Below, piece after piece: positions 34,872 through 42,987 of a DNA stretch of 64,000 bases. The position numbers and the translations under genes are program-made. Within the stretch, counting starts at the first letter, position 1; each line of letters starts with the position of its first letter. This stretch comes from Filifactor alocis ATCC 35896 (GTDB lineage: Bacteria > Bacillota > Clostridia > Peptostreptococcales > Filifactoraceae), in NCBI RefSeq assembly GCF_000163895.2, contig NC_016630.1, positions 1,736,001 through 1,800,000 on the forward strand, read 5' to 3'. Below the pieces are notes generated by a model. That model saw only the letters and a program-made list of their open reading frames with translations. It searched no databases and had not been told where the DNA came from.

Positions 34872-35384
34872 TATGGTGATAACTGCAATGAAGTCAGTTA
34901 AAGTGTGAAGTTTGAGCTTTCTATTTTATCATAAACACGAAACCCTCATTAATTAAGATGATAATAAGAATTTGCTCTTTTTGATATTAATATCATTTGT
35001 TCACTTTTTCACCGTCATACATGATATCTACACTTTCAAACAGTGTTTCGTATCACTACGGAAACCTTCATTGAACTTGTATCAATTTGAGTCGGAAGGA
35101 AATACTTTTTTCCATATTGTTCTGAAATATTATTCTGACGATAATCAAAACAAAGTCTGAGTATCATAAAACGAGGAACGGTAGCTGACTCTATGACAGA
35201 AAGCAAACGAGCCGGATTGCAGGAAACCAACTACAGTAACTACTGTAAAAACTTATCGTACCTACCGAAGTGTTTTTTAAGCAAAGTTCCTAAGATTAAG
35301 GGACGAAGACAGGAAACAGAATCAACGAATTTCATGGTATATTAAAATGTTATCATTATATGAAAGAAGAAAAGAGGAATAAAA
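34872..35384. other. Stretch without a supported gene
   Basis: About 510 bases contain degenerate sequence. The best candidate is a 50-codon frame at 35193-35345 (MTESKRAGLQETNYSNYC, then KCFLSKVPKIKGRR) with GAGG about 16 bases upstream. Coding-like fragments in the same sense precede it in other frames, so it may be the tail of a decayed gene. Confidence 0.25.
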
Positions 35385-35717
35385 ATGGAGAAAAACAAAA
35401 ATTTTTTAACAGAAGAAGAAAATATCAAAATCAATATTGTAACAGAAAATGACGAAGAACTCAGCTGTGAGGTTGTTGGTATCTATGAAGCGGGAGAATA
35501 CGAATATATTGCTCTCGTTCCCGACAATTCAGACGAACTATACCTCTATCGCTACGAAGAAGGAGAAGACGGCCTGAAATTGGACAGCATTGAGGATTTG
35601 GATGAAATGAAATTGGCGGAAGAAGTGTTCTGGGATGTGTTTGGAACCGATGAAGAAGACTTTGATGAAAAACATCATCACTGTGGTTGCGGTTGCGGTT
35701 GCGACCACGAACACTAA
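35385..35717 (+). CDS. DUF1292-family protein with Cys/His-rich tail
   Basis: The product has 110 residues with AAAGAGGA upstream. Residues about 10-90 match DUF1292 (ENDEELSCEVVGIYEAGEYE, IALVPDNSDELYLYRYEEG, LAEEVFWDVF). Related YrzB-like proteins are small, acidic and cytosolic with unknown role, often near the alanyl-tRNA synthetase/RuvX genes, which are absent here. After an acidic linker the last 14 residues are HHHCGCGCGCDHEH, a likely metal-binding tail. Confidence 0.85.
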   Translation: MEKNKNFLTEEENIKINIVTENDEELSCEVVGIYEAGEYEYIALVPDNSDELYLYRYEEGEDGLKLDSIEDLDEMKLAEEVFWDVFGTDEEDFDEKHHHCGCGCGCDHEH

Positions 35718-36082
35718 ACCGTTTACAAACAACTTTTGAAAAATGCTGAAGTATGTTTTCATTGGATAATGTCTGAAATAATGTTTCTTTTCCTATGAAA
35801 CAGTGATAAAAACAACAACTTTGATAACAAACCGACAGCACTGAAAATGAATGGCGTATCACAACTTCATTCATTTTTCTTATGTGTAATACTAACACAT
35901 GATAGAATTATTATCCCTAAAAATGTAAAAATAAAATGTAAAAATATCTTGTGCCTCTTTCTTTTGAATGTCAGAAAATGAAGTATGTAGTCACTTAGGA
36001 TGAGCAAAAATCAAAACGATGAATCACAAGCAAAGATATGAGGTAATTTAAACAGAGAATCGTATACAAAGGAGTATCCGCA

Positions 36083-36970
36083 ATGGAACAAACTACACCG
36101 ATAGAACAGATTGAAGAAACGGTCGAAACCGGAGAAGAATTGCTTTCCTGGTCGCAAAAGTTTTTGAATGCTTACGGAGTCAAAATCATTGAATCTCTTA
36201 TCATTCTTACGATTGGAATAATCATTGCAAAGCTATTCAAAAAACTCATTAAAAAATATTTTGCAAAAGAGAATAACAACGCATCTGCGGGAGGGATTCT
36301 TTCTGAAACAACCTATATTTTTGTGGTATTTCTATCCATCATCACCGCACTCGCAAACCTCGGAGTTCCTGTTAATTCCTTTATTACCGTATTGGGTGCA
36401 TTGGGAGTTGCAGTCGGTCTTTCGATGAAAGACAGTTTATCAAATGTGGCATCCGGAATTTTAATCTTGATGTTCAAACCGTTTCGAGTAAATGACCTGT
36501 TGACATTAAAAGACGGTATCACGGCAACCGTCATTGAAATCAGAGTCATGTATACCATACTCAAAAAAACGGACGGTTGCATTGTATTTATTCCAAATTC
36601 AATAATTTCCAATACAGAAATAACGAATTACTCTTCCACACCGATTCGACGAATTGAAATTCGTGTCAATATCAGCTATGAAAGTGACTATAAAAAAGCA
36701 ATTTCTCTCCTTCAAAACTTGTATGCTTCCAACGAAAAAATCTTGCAAGATCCCAAACCGGTATTCGGTGTTTCCGCATTTCGCGACAGCTCTGTTGAAA
36801 TCACAGCCATGCCTTGGGTAAAAACAGAAGACTATTGGAACACATACTTTGAATTGATGGCAAACATCAAAGACTTGTTCGACAAAAATCATATTGTCTT
36901 CCCTTATCCGCAACATACCGTTCATCTGGAAAATGATATGAAACCAGATACGGAAAACCGAAAACAATAA
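36083..36970 (+). CDS. MscS-family small-conductance mechanosensitive channel
   Basis: The product has 295 residues with three N-terminal helices (about 30-110) and a cytoplasmic beta/alpha vestibule. TM3 contains GALGVAVGLSMKDSLSNVASG, the pore-lining MscS signature; FKPFRVNDLL and VFIPNSIISNTEITNYS mark the beta domain. It relieves osmotic downshock. The start has AAAGGAGT upstream. It is a single gene ending in a strong terminator. Confidence 0.93.
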   Translation: MEQTTPIEQIEETVETGEELLSWSQKFLNAYGVKIIESLIILTIGIIIAKLFKKLIKKYFAKENNNASAGGILSETTYIFVVFLSIITALANLGVPVNSFITVLGALGVAVGLSMKDSLSNVASGILILMFKPFRVNDLLTLKDGITATVIEIRVMYTILKKTDGCIVFIPNSIISNTEITNYSSTPIRRIEIRVNISYESDYKKAISLLQNLYASNEKILQDPKPVFGVSAFRDSSVEITAMPWVKTEDYWNTYFELMANIKDLFDKNHIVFPYPQHTVHLENDMKPDTENRKQ

Positions 36971-36984
36971 ATAGAAACTCCATT

Positions 36985-37030
36985 AAAAAACTATTTTGTT
37001 TCTAAAATCATTAGAAGCGAAATAGTTTTT
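36985..37030 (+). terminator. Intrinsic terminator of the MscS gene
   Basis: AAAAAACTATTTTGTTTCTAA pairs imperfectly with TTAGAAGCGAAATAGTTTTT, and the stem ends in a T-run. It begins 15 bases after the stop codon. Confidence 0.85.
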
Positions 37031-37096
37031 GTCATTTTCCGGATTTTTACAGTTCTACAAAAATTTTTTTTGCAAATTATTTTTCTTTTTCTTTTT

Positions 37097-37125
37097 TATA
37101 TCAATACTGTGTAAGTATTGATATA
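37097..37125. promoter_or_regulatory. 11-bp perfect inverted repeat upstream of the rpsD region
   Basis: TATATCAATAC (37097-37107) and GTATTGATATA (37115-37125) are perfect inverted copies separated by 7 bases. There is no T-run, so it may be a protein-binding site; the partner is unknown. Confidence 0.3.
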
Positions 37126-37212
37126 ATCAGAAATACAGAGCTGAGTATAAAATCCGTTTCCCACTCTTTTCAACTTTTTTGAAAAAAAATTAAATTTTTT
37201 TCAAAAAAACTC

Positions 37213-37241
37213 TTTACAAACCGAAACATTTGATATATTAT
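37213..37241 (+). promoter_or_regulatory. SigA-type promoter of a short transcription unit
   Basis: TTTACA at 37213-37218 and TATTAT at 37236-37241 are separated by 17 bases. The predicted start is near 37248. Confidence 0.55.
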
Positions 37242-37247
37242 AATAAC

Positions 37248-37364
37248 AGATAACAGTTATCAATTATATAATTGTTTCAATCCCATAAAATAAATGTAAT
37301 AGCTAAGTTAATTTTTTAATCACCCCCAAAGAACAACTCATTCCCCTATGAGTTGTTCTTTTTT
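37248..37364 (+). ncRNA. Possible short leader RNA or small RNA ending in a terminator
   Basis: Between the promoter above and rpsD, no start codon with a ribosome site is seen, but an intrinsic terminator closes the unit: AAGAACAACTCAT pairs with ATGAGTTGTTCTT (37329-37360), followed by TTTTTC. The RNA would be about 115 bases. It could be a regulatory leader of rpsD through transcription attenuation or an independent small RNA. The sequence matches no family that I recognise. Confidence 0.35.
37331..37364 (+). terminator. Intrinsic terminator 120 bases upstream of rpsD
   Basis: GAACAACTCAT at 37331-37341 pairs with ATGAGTTGTTC at 37348-37358; the loop is short and six Ts follow. Confidence 0.85.
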
Positions 37365-37485
37365 CTGCAAAAAACTTTCCATTTAAATTTTGATTTATGA
37401 TTGATTTTTGGATACTTTTGATATAAAATACTTAATAGGCTGCTGGGACGTAATTTTTGTATTATTGTTTCAGGGAGGAAATACA

Positions 37486-38064
37486 TTGGCAAGACCAAGA
37501 GGACCACGTTTCAAAGTGGCAAGAAGATTCGGGGTAAATGTTTGTGCTCACCCGAAAGCACTAAAAAGAGGCGCTACACAGGTTCGTAAGCAATCAGATT
37601 ACGGTAAGCAATTAAATGAAAAACAAAAATTAAAAGCTTATTACGATATGCAAGAAAAACAATTTGCAAACTGGGTAGAAGCTGCGATGTCTGCAAAGGG
37701 TAATGCAGGAGAAAATTTGGTTCAACGATTGGAATGTCGTTTAGACAACCTTGTTTACCGTCTGGGATTTGGATCTACACTTCGTCAGGCAAGACAAATG
37801 GTAGTTCATCACCATATCTTAGTAAACGGAAAAAGAGTAGACAGACCTTCTTATGAAGTAAAAGTCGGAGATGTGATCAGCTTGAGAGAAAGATCTCAAA
37901 GTATCGATACATTCAAAAACAACTTCAAAGAATCACTATGCAACTTAAGCTATCTTCAAAAAGATGAAAACAACTTGAGCGGAAAACTTGTTGCTCTTCC
38001 TTCAAGAGAAGAAGTTCCAATCGAAGTTACAGACTCTCTTATCATCGAGTACTACTCTAAATAA
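37486..38064 (+). CDS. rpsD: Ribosomal protein S4
   Basis: The product has 192 residues from the TTG at 37486-37488, which has GGGAGGAA 6-7 bases upstream; the longer in-frame ATG at 37408 has none. The sequence (ARPRGPRFKVARR, LVQRLECRLDNLVYRLGFG, STLRQARQMVVHHHILVNGK) is a typical S4 with its S4 RNA-binding domain at about 85-145. It nucleates 30S subunit assembly. It is a lone rpsD, separated from other ribosomal genes; S4 is often autoregulated, and an upstream terminator fits that. The N-terminus has only one cysteine (NVCAHPK), as in zinc-independent S4 forms. Confidence 0.95.
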   Translation: MARPRGPRFKVARRFGVNVCAHPKALKRGATQVRKQSDYGKQLNEKQKLKAYYDMQEKQFANWVEAAMSAKGNAGENLVQRLECRLDNLVYRLGFGSTLRQARQMVVHHHILVNGKRVDRPSYEVKVGDVISLRERSQSIDTFKNNFKESLCNLSYLQKDENNLSGKLVALPSREEVPIEVTDSLIIEYYSK

Positions 38065-38071
38065 GACATGC

Positions 38072-38099
38072 AAAAAACCTCTATTTCAAGAGGTTTTTT
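38072..38099 (+). terminator. Intrinsic terminator of rpsD
   Basis: AAAAAACCTCT at 38072-38082 pairs with AGAGGTTTTTT at 38089-38099, 8 bases after the stop codon. Confidence 0.95.
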
Positions 38100-38336
38100 T
38101 AGTTTACATAATATGTTGTCTTGTAACTATTTTTTCCCAAGCTCTATCTCTTACTGTATCGTGCCGACTTCGTCTCACACTTTCGTAATCTGTTCCAAAA
38201 AACTATTCTTCTTTTGTAACAGAAAACGATGTTTTATATCCCGTAAAATGATTCACTATCATCTCTTACCACACAAGTTATTCTTCAAAAAAGTCTTCTC
38301 TGTCCACTCAACTGAAAAGATAGACAGTGTCAATTC

Positions 38337-38828
38337 TTAGTCAAACAATCTTTTTTCCAACATATCCAAATCGCCGTATCGAGGATCTAATTTTTGTTGT
38401 TTTTTCAAGATACGATATAGGCTTTTCGCTTTTTCCGTTTTTCCGATATTATAATAGCTTACAATCATAGAAAGATATCCGTTGTCAAACGGAATTCTTG
38501 CTTTCTTAAAATATCGTTCCATTTTTTCAAAATACTCAACTGCTTCTTTGTAATCTCTTTTGTAGTAGTATTGCATTCCAATTTGGAAATTGAACACATC
38601 CTGTTCTTCTTCTGTCAAAGTAAGGGTATCCAATCCTTTTTTCAAGATTGCGGCGGCACGGTCATATTGTTTCCAATGTTTCCCTAAATTCGATGCCCGT
38701 TTCAAATAATCTTCTTTTGTCTTCAATTTATTGAAATAATTTCGAAAAAGCACTGCGACAAAAAATACAATTAGTAATACATAGACTACCTTTAAGGAAG
38801 GTAATACTTCTCTTGTTGATGAAAACAT
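38337..38828 (-). CDS. Membrane-anchored TPR-like protein
   Basis: The product has 163 residues. A single N-terminal helix (VVYVLLIVFFVAVLF, about 14-28) anchors it in the membrane, and the rest carries about three TPR-like helix pairs (AAAILKKGLDTLTL, GMQYYYKRDYKEAVEYFEKM, IVSYYNIGKTEKAKSLYRIL). TPR proteins mediate protein contacts; the partner is unknown. It is divergent from the transketolase genes. Confidence 0.8.
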   Translation of the reverse strand: MFSSTREVLPSLKVVYVLLIVFFVAVLFRNYFNKLKTKEDYLKRASNLGKHWKQYDRAAAILKKGLDTLTLTEEEQDVFNFQIGMQYYYKRDYKEAVEYFEKMERYFKKARIPFDNGYLSMIVSYYNIGKTEKAKSLYRILKKQQKLDPRYGDLDMLEKRLFD

Positions 38829-39200
38829 TCTGATTCCTACTTTCTTTTTCTATTTTTCTATCCTAAATTATAGCACAGGACGACAGAGAAACATACCTTT
38901 TTTCAATGAGTTATTGTTTGTTTTTATGAATTTTTTCAAAGTTTTTATTCTCACAGTTCATTCTTTCAACCCGATATAGTATATATTATTCTCGTGATTT
39001 CTTCTATTTATATGTCTTTTTAGAAACTATCCTTGTTTTTTATACCAAAACAATGGATTTTTACTTCATTTTATTATATGATAATAGTAGCAAAAAATCT
39101 TATTTATCTGCGAGAGTATCAGTTGTTTTGTTTTCTTTGAACAAAAGTTTCTCTCTATATCAAGAATTATTTTAATGATATATCACTATTGGAGGTATCG

Positions 39201-40016
39201 ATGAACTCATATCAAGAATTGGCGAATCATGCAAAAAATATCCGAAGAAACATTGTAAAGATGGTTACTGCCGCAAACTCCGGTCATCCTGGCGGTTCCC
39301 TTTCCGGTGTTGAAATTTTGACTTCTCTTTATTTTGGAGAAATGAATTTTGGAAAAGACAACTTCAAGGCCCCTAATCGAGATCGTTTCGTTCTTTCAAA
39401 AGGACACGCTTCTCCGTTGATTTATGCAGCTTTGTGCGAAAAAGGTCTGATTCCTGAAGAAGAACTTGCAACTTTCCGAAAAATCAATTCAAAATTACAA
39501 GGTCATCCGAATATGAACTATGTGGACGGCGTGGAAATGTCCACCGGTTCTTTGGGTCAAGGCTTATCTGCGGGTGTCGGCATGGCATTGTCTGCAAAAA
39601 TACACAAACAGGACTATCGAGTCTTTGTATTAACAGGAGACGGAGAGATTGAAGAAGGCCAAATTTGGGAGGCGGCAATGAGTGCTGCTCAATTCAAATT
39701 AGACAATTTGGTTGCTATCGTAGACAACAACAACCTTCAAATTGACGGCGAATTGGAAGAAGTTATGAGTCCATATCCGATTGCAGAGAAATTCCAAGCA
39801 TTCGGATGGCATGTTATAGAAGTAAACGGACATGATTATGATGAATTGTTTGCTGCTTACAAAGAGGCAAAAACAATTTCCGGCAAACCTACCTGTATTG
39901 TCGCAAAAACAATCAAAGGAAAAGGTGTTTCTTATATGGAAAATCAATGTGGATGGCACGGTTCAGCTCCAAACGCGGAACAATGTGAACTTGCACTGAA
40001 AGAATTGGAGGCATAA
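39201..40016 (+). CDS. Transketolase, N-terminal subunit
   Basis: The product has 271 residues from the ATG at 39201, with GGAGG 7 bases upstream. The thiamine-pyrophosphate domain shows SGHPGGSLSGVEIL, FVLSKGHASPLIYAAL, TGSLGQGLSAGVG and the metal-binding GDGEIEEGQIWEAA with DNNNLQIDG. Split transketolases of this type are common in clostridia and archaea and are active only as a complex with the C-terminal subunit encoded 3 bases downstream. They exchange two-carbon units in the pentose phosphate pathway. Confidence 0.95.
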   Translation: MNSYQELANHAKNIRRNIVKMVTAANSGHPGGSLSGVEILTSLYFGEMNFGKDNFKAPNRDRFVLSKGHASPLIYAALCEKGLIPEEELATFRKINSKLQGHPNMNYVDGVEMSTGSLGQGLSAGVGMALSAKIHKQDYRVFVLTGDGEIEEGQIWEAAMSAAQFKLDNLVAIVDNNNLQIDGELEEVMSPYPIAEKFQAFGWHVIEVNGHDYDELFAAYKEAKTISGKPTCIVAKTIKGKGVSYMENQCGWHGSAPNAEQCELALKELEA

Positions 40017-40019
40017 TCA

Positions 40020-40949
40020 ATGAAACGAGCAACGAGAGATGCATACGGAACTGCATTGGCAAAAATCATTCAAGAAAATAAAAATATTGTTGTACTGGAC
40101 GCAGACTTATCCAAATCGACAAAATCTGCGGAAGCAAAGAAAGTAGCTCCTGACAGACATTTCAATATTGGAATCGCGGAAGCAAATATGATGGGAATCG
40201 CTGCCGGACTTGCAACTTGCGGAAATACTGTTTTTGCAAGCACTTTCGCTATGTTTGCGACAGGTCGTGCCTATGACCAAATCCGAAATTCTATCTGCTA
40301 TCCGAATCTAAATGTAAAAGTTTGTGCCACTCACTCCGGATTGACTGTCGGAGAAGATGGCGCATCTCATCAAACTGTAGAAGACTTAGCTTTGATGAGA
40401 GTGATTCCGAATATGAAGGTATTTTGTCCATGCGACGGAGTTGAAACGGAACATATCATTCGTGCTGTCGCTGAATTGGATGGTCCTTGTTATGTAAGAT
40501 TAGGTCGCCCTTCAGTAGAAGACATCTTTGATGAAACTTATCAATTTGAAATTGGAAAAGGTGTTACCTTAAAAGAGGGAAATGATGTTACCTTGGTATG
40601 TACAGGATTTGAAACAGGACAAGCACTACAAGCTGCTGAAGAATTAGAAAAAGATAACATTCACGCGAGGGTCATTCATATCCATACCATCAAACCAATC
40701 GATCAAGAAATTTTAGTCAAAGCAGCGAAAGAAACAGGACTAATCATCACTTGCGAAGAACACAGTATCTATGGAGGACTTGGTTCAGCAGTTTCAGAAG
40801 TGGTAAGTGAACAATATCCTTGCAAAGTGGTAAAAGTAGGAATTCAAGATACGTTCGGAGAAAGCGGAAAACCGATGGAACTTATTGAAAAATACGGTCT
40901 ATCAGCTCAACATATTGTAACTGTCGTCAAAGAACAACTTTCAAAATAA
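40020..40949 (+). CDS. Transketolase, C-terminal subunit
   Basis: The product has 309 residues. The pyrimidine-binding domain holds VVLDADLSKSTKS and HFNIGIAEANMMGIAAGLA, with the catalytic Glu in GIAEANM; VCATHSGLTVGEDGASHQ follows, then a C-terminal transketolase domain (GKGVTLKEGNDVTLVCTG, ITCEEHSIYGGLGSAV). It forms a heteromer with the preceding subunit. The gap to that gene is 3 bases and the pair ends in a terminator. Confidence 0.95.
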   Translation: MKRATRDAYGTALAKIIQENKNIVVLDADLSKSTKSAEAKKVAPDRHFNIGIAEANMMGIAAGLATCGNTVFASTFAMFATGRAYDQIRNSICYPNLNVKVCATHSGLTVGEDGASHQTVEDLALMRVIPNMKVFCPCDGVETEHIIRAVAELDGPCYVRLGRPSVEDIFDETYQFEIGKGVTLKEGNDVTLVCTGFETGQALQAAEELEKDNIHARVIHIHTIKPIDQEILVKAAKETGLIITCEEHSIYGGLGSAVSEVVSEQYPCKVVKVGIQDTFGESGKPMELIEKYGLSAQHIVTVVKEQLSK

Positions 40950-40966
40950 AAATATCTTTTATCAAG

Positions 40967-41003
40967 AAATCGTCTTTTCTATCGGGAAAGGACGATTTTT
41001 TTC
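40967..41003 (+). terminator. Intrinsic terminator of the transketolase pair
   Basis: AAATCGTC (40967-40974) pairs with GACGATTT (40991-40998); the inner TTTC/GGAAA continues the stem and a T-run follows. Confidence 0.85.
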
Positions 41004-41018
41004 CTATTTTAGCCGACA

Positions 41019-41046
41019 AAAAAGCACCGGAATCTTCCGGTGCTCT
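41019..41046 (-). terminator. Intrinsic terminator of the first nhaC copy
   Basis: AGCACCGGAA and TTCCGGTGCT (41023-41044) form a 10-base perfect stem with a two-base loop. On the minus strand TTTTTTG follows. An identical stem occurs after the second copy. Confidence 0.9.
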
Positions 41047-41072
41047 TATTCTTTCTATTCTGTTTATGACAA

Positions 41073-42566
41073 TTAAGAAACGTGTCCTGTTTCTGCCAAG
41101 ATTTTCTTTTCTTCGTCTGTCATCTTTGTAACTGTGATTCCCAAGTACGCAAATACTGCAGTCACAACAATTTGTACATAGTTAAATACTAACCATGGTG
41201 CATATCCGCCTGCTCCCCAAATCGGAACTCCAAGTGTGGTACTCATGAACACCCCACATGTATGCCATGGAATAAATGCTCCGGATACTGTTCCGGCAGA
41301 TTCCAATGCATTTGATAAACATTTAGGGTGAAGACCGCGATCTTGATATGTTTGTGCATACATACGACCTGGTACAACGATTGAGATATATTGTTCAGGC
41401 ATAGCCATGTTACTGAAGATACATGTGATTTCTGTCAATACAACCAATCCTGCATCCGTTCTTACAAGTTTCAAGATTTGTTTTACGATGATTTCCATTT
41501 GTCCTGTCATTTCTACAACCCCACCGAACATCATAGCGATGATTGTCATAGATACGGAGAACATCATACTCATAATTCCACCTTTTGAAAGCAAGCTCAA
41601 GAATGCATCCAATTCATCAGGTGTAAATAATGCCGCTACATCAGCAGGTAAGTTTTCTACTGTTGCTACATAACCGTTCATACCACAATCGAAAATTGCT
41701 CCCAAATCACAACTTCCTCCTTGGAAGATAGGTCCCATTACCGCTGCAATCAATACCCCAAGTGTAATTCCCGGAATAGCAGGCATTTTCTTAGCAATTG
41801 TTGCAATAACGATTACAGGAGGTAGCATAAGAATCGGACTTACGTTAAATTGACTCTTAATTGCTGTTTGCAAGTTGATAATTCCTTGTAACTCTGCATC
41901 TCCCCCACCGAATTTCAAACCGACTGTAACGAATACTACCATTGCGATAAGGTAACTTACACCTGTCGCTTTCAACATATATTTTACGTGAGTAAATACG
42001 TCTGTTCCCGCCATAGCAGGTGCTAAGTTTGTTGTATCGGATAAAGGTGACATTTTATCTCCAAAGTATCCTCCCGACAATGCAGCCCCTGCTGTGATTC
42101 CTGCAGGAATTCCAAGTCCTTGTGCAATCCCGATCAATGCAATCCCCATTGTTCCCGCTGTTCCCCAAGATGTACCTGTTGCCAAAGATGTAATAGAACA
42201 GATAATCATTGTAGCAGGTAAGAAGATTTTTGGTGATAGGATGTTCAAACCGTAATAAATCATAGAAGGAACAACCCCTGCCACCATCCATACTCCGATT
42301 AGAATCCCGATAACCATTAGGATCAAAGCAGATTGCATCGCTTTTGTAATCCCGTCAATCATAGCTTGTTCCAATTCGCTGTAAGTATAACCGATTTTTA
42401 ATGATATCAATGTTGCAACGATAACTCCGCAGAACATCGGTACGTGTGGGTCAACTCCATATTTGATAATTGCAATCGCCATAATCACGGCCAACAGACC
42501 GAATGACAACAACGCCTCGCCGAGCGTCGCCTTTCTTACTTCTCTTTTTTCTTCAGACACTTTCAT
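41073..42566 (-). CDS. nhaC: NhaC-family Na+/H+ antiporter, copy 1
   Basis: The product has 497 residues with 11-13 predicted helices. The family core is recognisable: SLATGTSWGTAGTMGIALIG, GGYFGDKMSPLSDTTNLAP, and near the C-terminus SAGTVSGAFIPWHTCGVFM. NhaC exchanges Na+ (or malate-lactate in MleN relatives) for protons and supports pH and sodium homeostasis. It differs from the copy upstream by seven residues by my count. It is monocistronic, with the promoter described at 42766 and a terminator after it. No ribosome site beyond AAAGGAG is notable. Confidence 0.95.
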   Translation of the reverse strand: MKVSEEKREVRKATLGEALLSFGLLAVIMAIAIIKYGVDPHVPMFCGVIVATLISLKIGYTYSELEQAMIDGITKAMQSALILMVIGILIGVWMVAGVVPSMIYYGLNILSPKIFLPATMIICSITSLATGTSWGTAGTMGIALIGIAQGLGIPAGITAGAALSGGYFGDKMSPLSDTTNLAPAMAGTDVFTHVKYMLKATGVSYLIAMVVFVTVGLKFGGGDAELQGIINLQTAIKSQFNVSPILMLPPVIVIATIAKKMPAIPGITLGVLIAAVMGPIFQGGSCDLGAIFDCGMNGYVATVENLPADVAALFTPDELDAFLSLLSKGGIMSMMFSVSMTIIAMMFGGVVEMTGQMEIIVKQILKLVRTDAGLVVLTEITCIFSNMAMPEQYISIVVPGRMYAQTYQDRGLHPKCLSNALESAGTVSGAFIPWHTCGVFMSTTLGVPIWGAGGYAPWLVFNYVQIVVTAVFAYLGITVTKMTDEEKKILAETGHVS

Positions 42567-42765
42567 GTTCTCCTTTCAAAAATATAAAAATAAATAGAAT
42601 AATGCCATTCTACAAGAGATAATTTTGAAAAATACCACTGTTATTAAAACCGTTTTTATGTAATACATAAGACTTATGTAAGCGAAATTACATCATCTTA
42701 AAAACGAAACCGAGGTTTTTATATACCTATCCCCCGTATATGTTATAGCACCGTGCACCATATAC

Positions 42766-42828
42766 ATTATAACAACGATTTTTTATTTTACAATACTTTT
42801 ACAAAAAATTTTTAGAAAACTCTAAAAT
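42766..42828 (-). promoter_or_regulatory. Promoter and upstream palindrome of nhaC copy 1
   Basis: On the minus strand TTGTAA (42788-42793) and TATAAT (42766-42771) are 16 bases apart. Immediately upstream is TTTTAGA-N4-TCTAAAA (42810-42827). The same arrangement occurs at copy 2 (44620-44682), although the rest of both leaders has diverged. Confidence 0.7.
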
Positions 42829-42933
42829 TAGTAAAAAACAAACGTTCTATCTACCATTTCTTTTGGAAATATATTTCAAACTATTCCTTTAAAGTTTCGG
42901 TACAAAAAATTTTTCAAGATATTCTCAACACAC

Positions 42934-42961
42934 AAAAAGCACCGGAATCTTCCGGTGCTCT
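42934..42961 (-). terminator. Intrinsic terminator of the second nhaC copy
   Basis: AGCACCGGAA (42938-42947) and TTCCGGTGCT (42950-42959) form the same stem as after copy 1. Confidence 0.9.
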
Positions 42962-42987
42962 TATTCTTTCTATTCTGTTTATGACAA

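Noticed and set aside
34972..35230. Overlapping short frames on both strands
   Set aside because: Mutually antisense, no ribosome site; probably chance frames in decayed DNA.
37097..37125. Inverted repeat as terminator of the MscS gene
   Set aside because: No T-run; a better terminator lies at 36985-37030.
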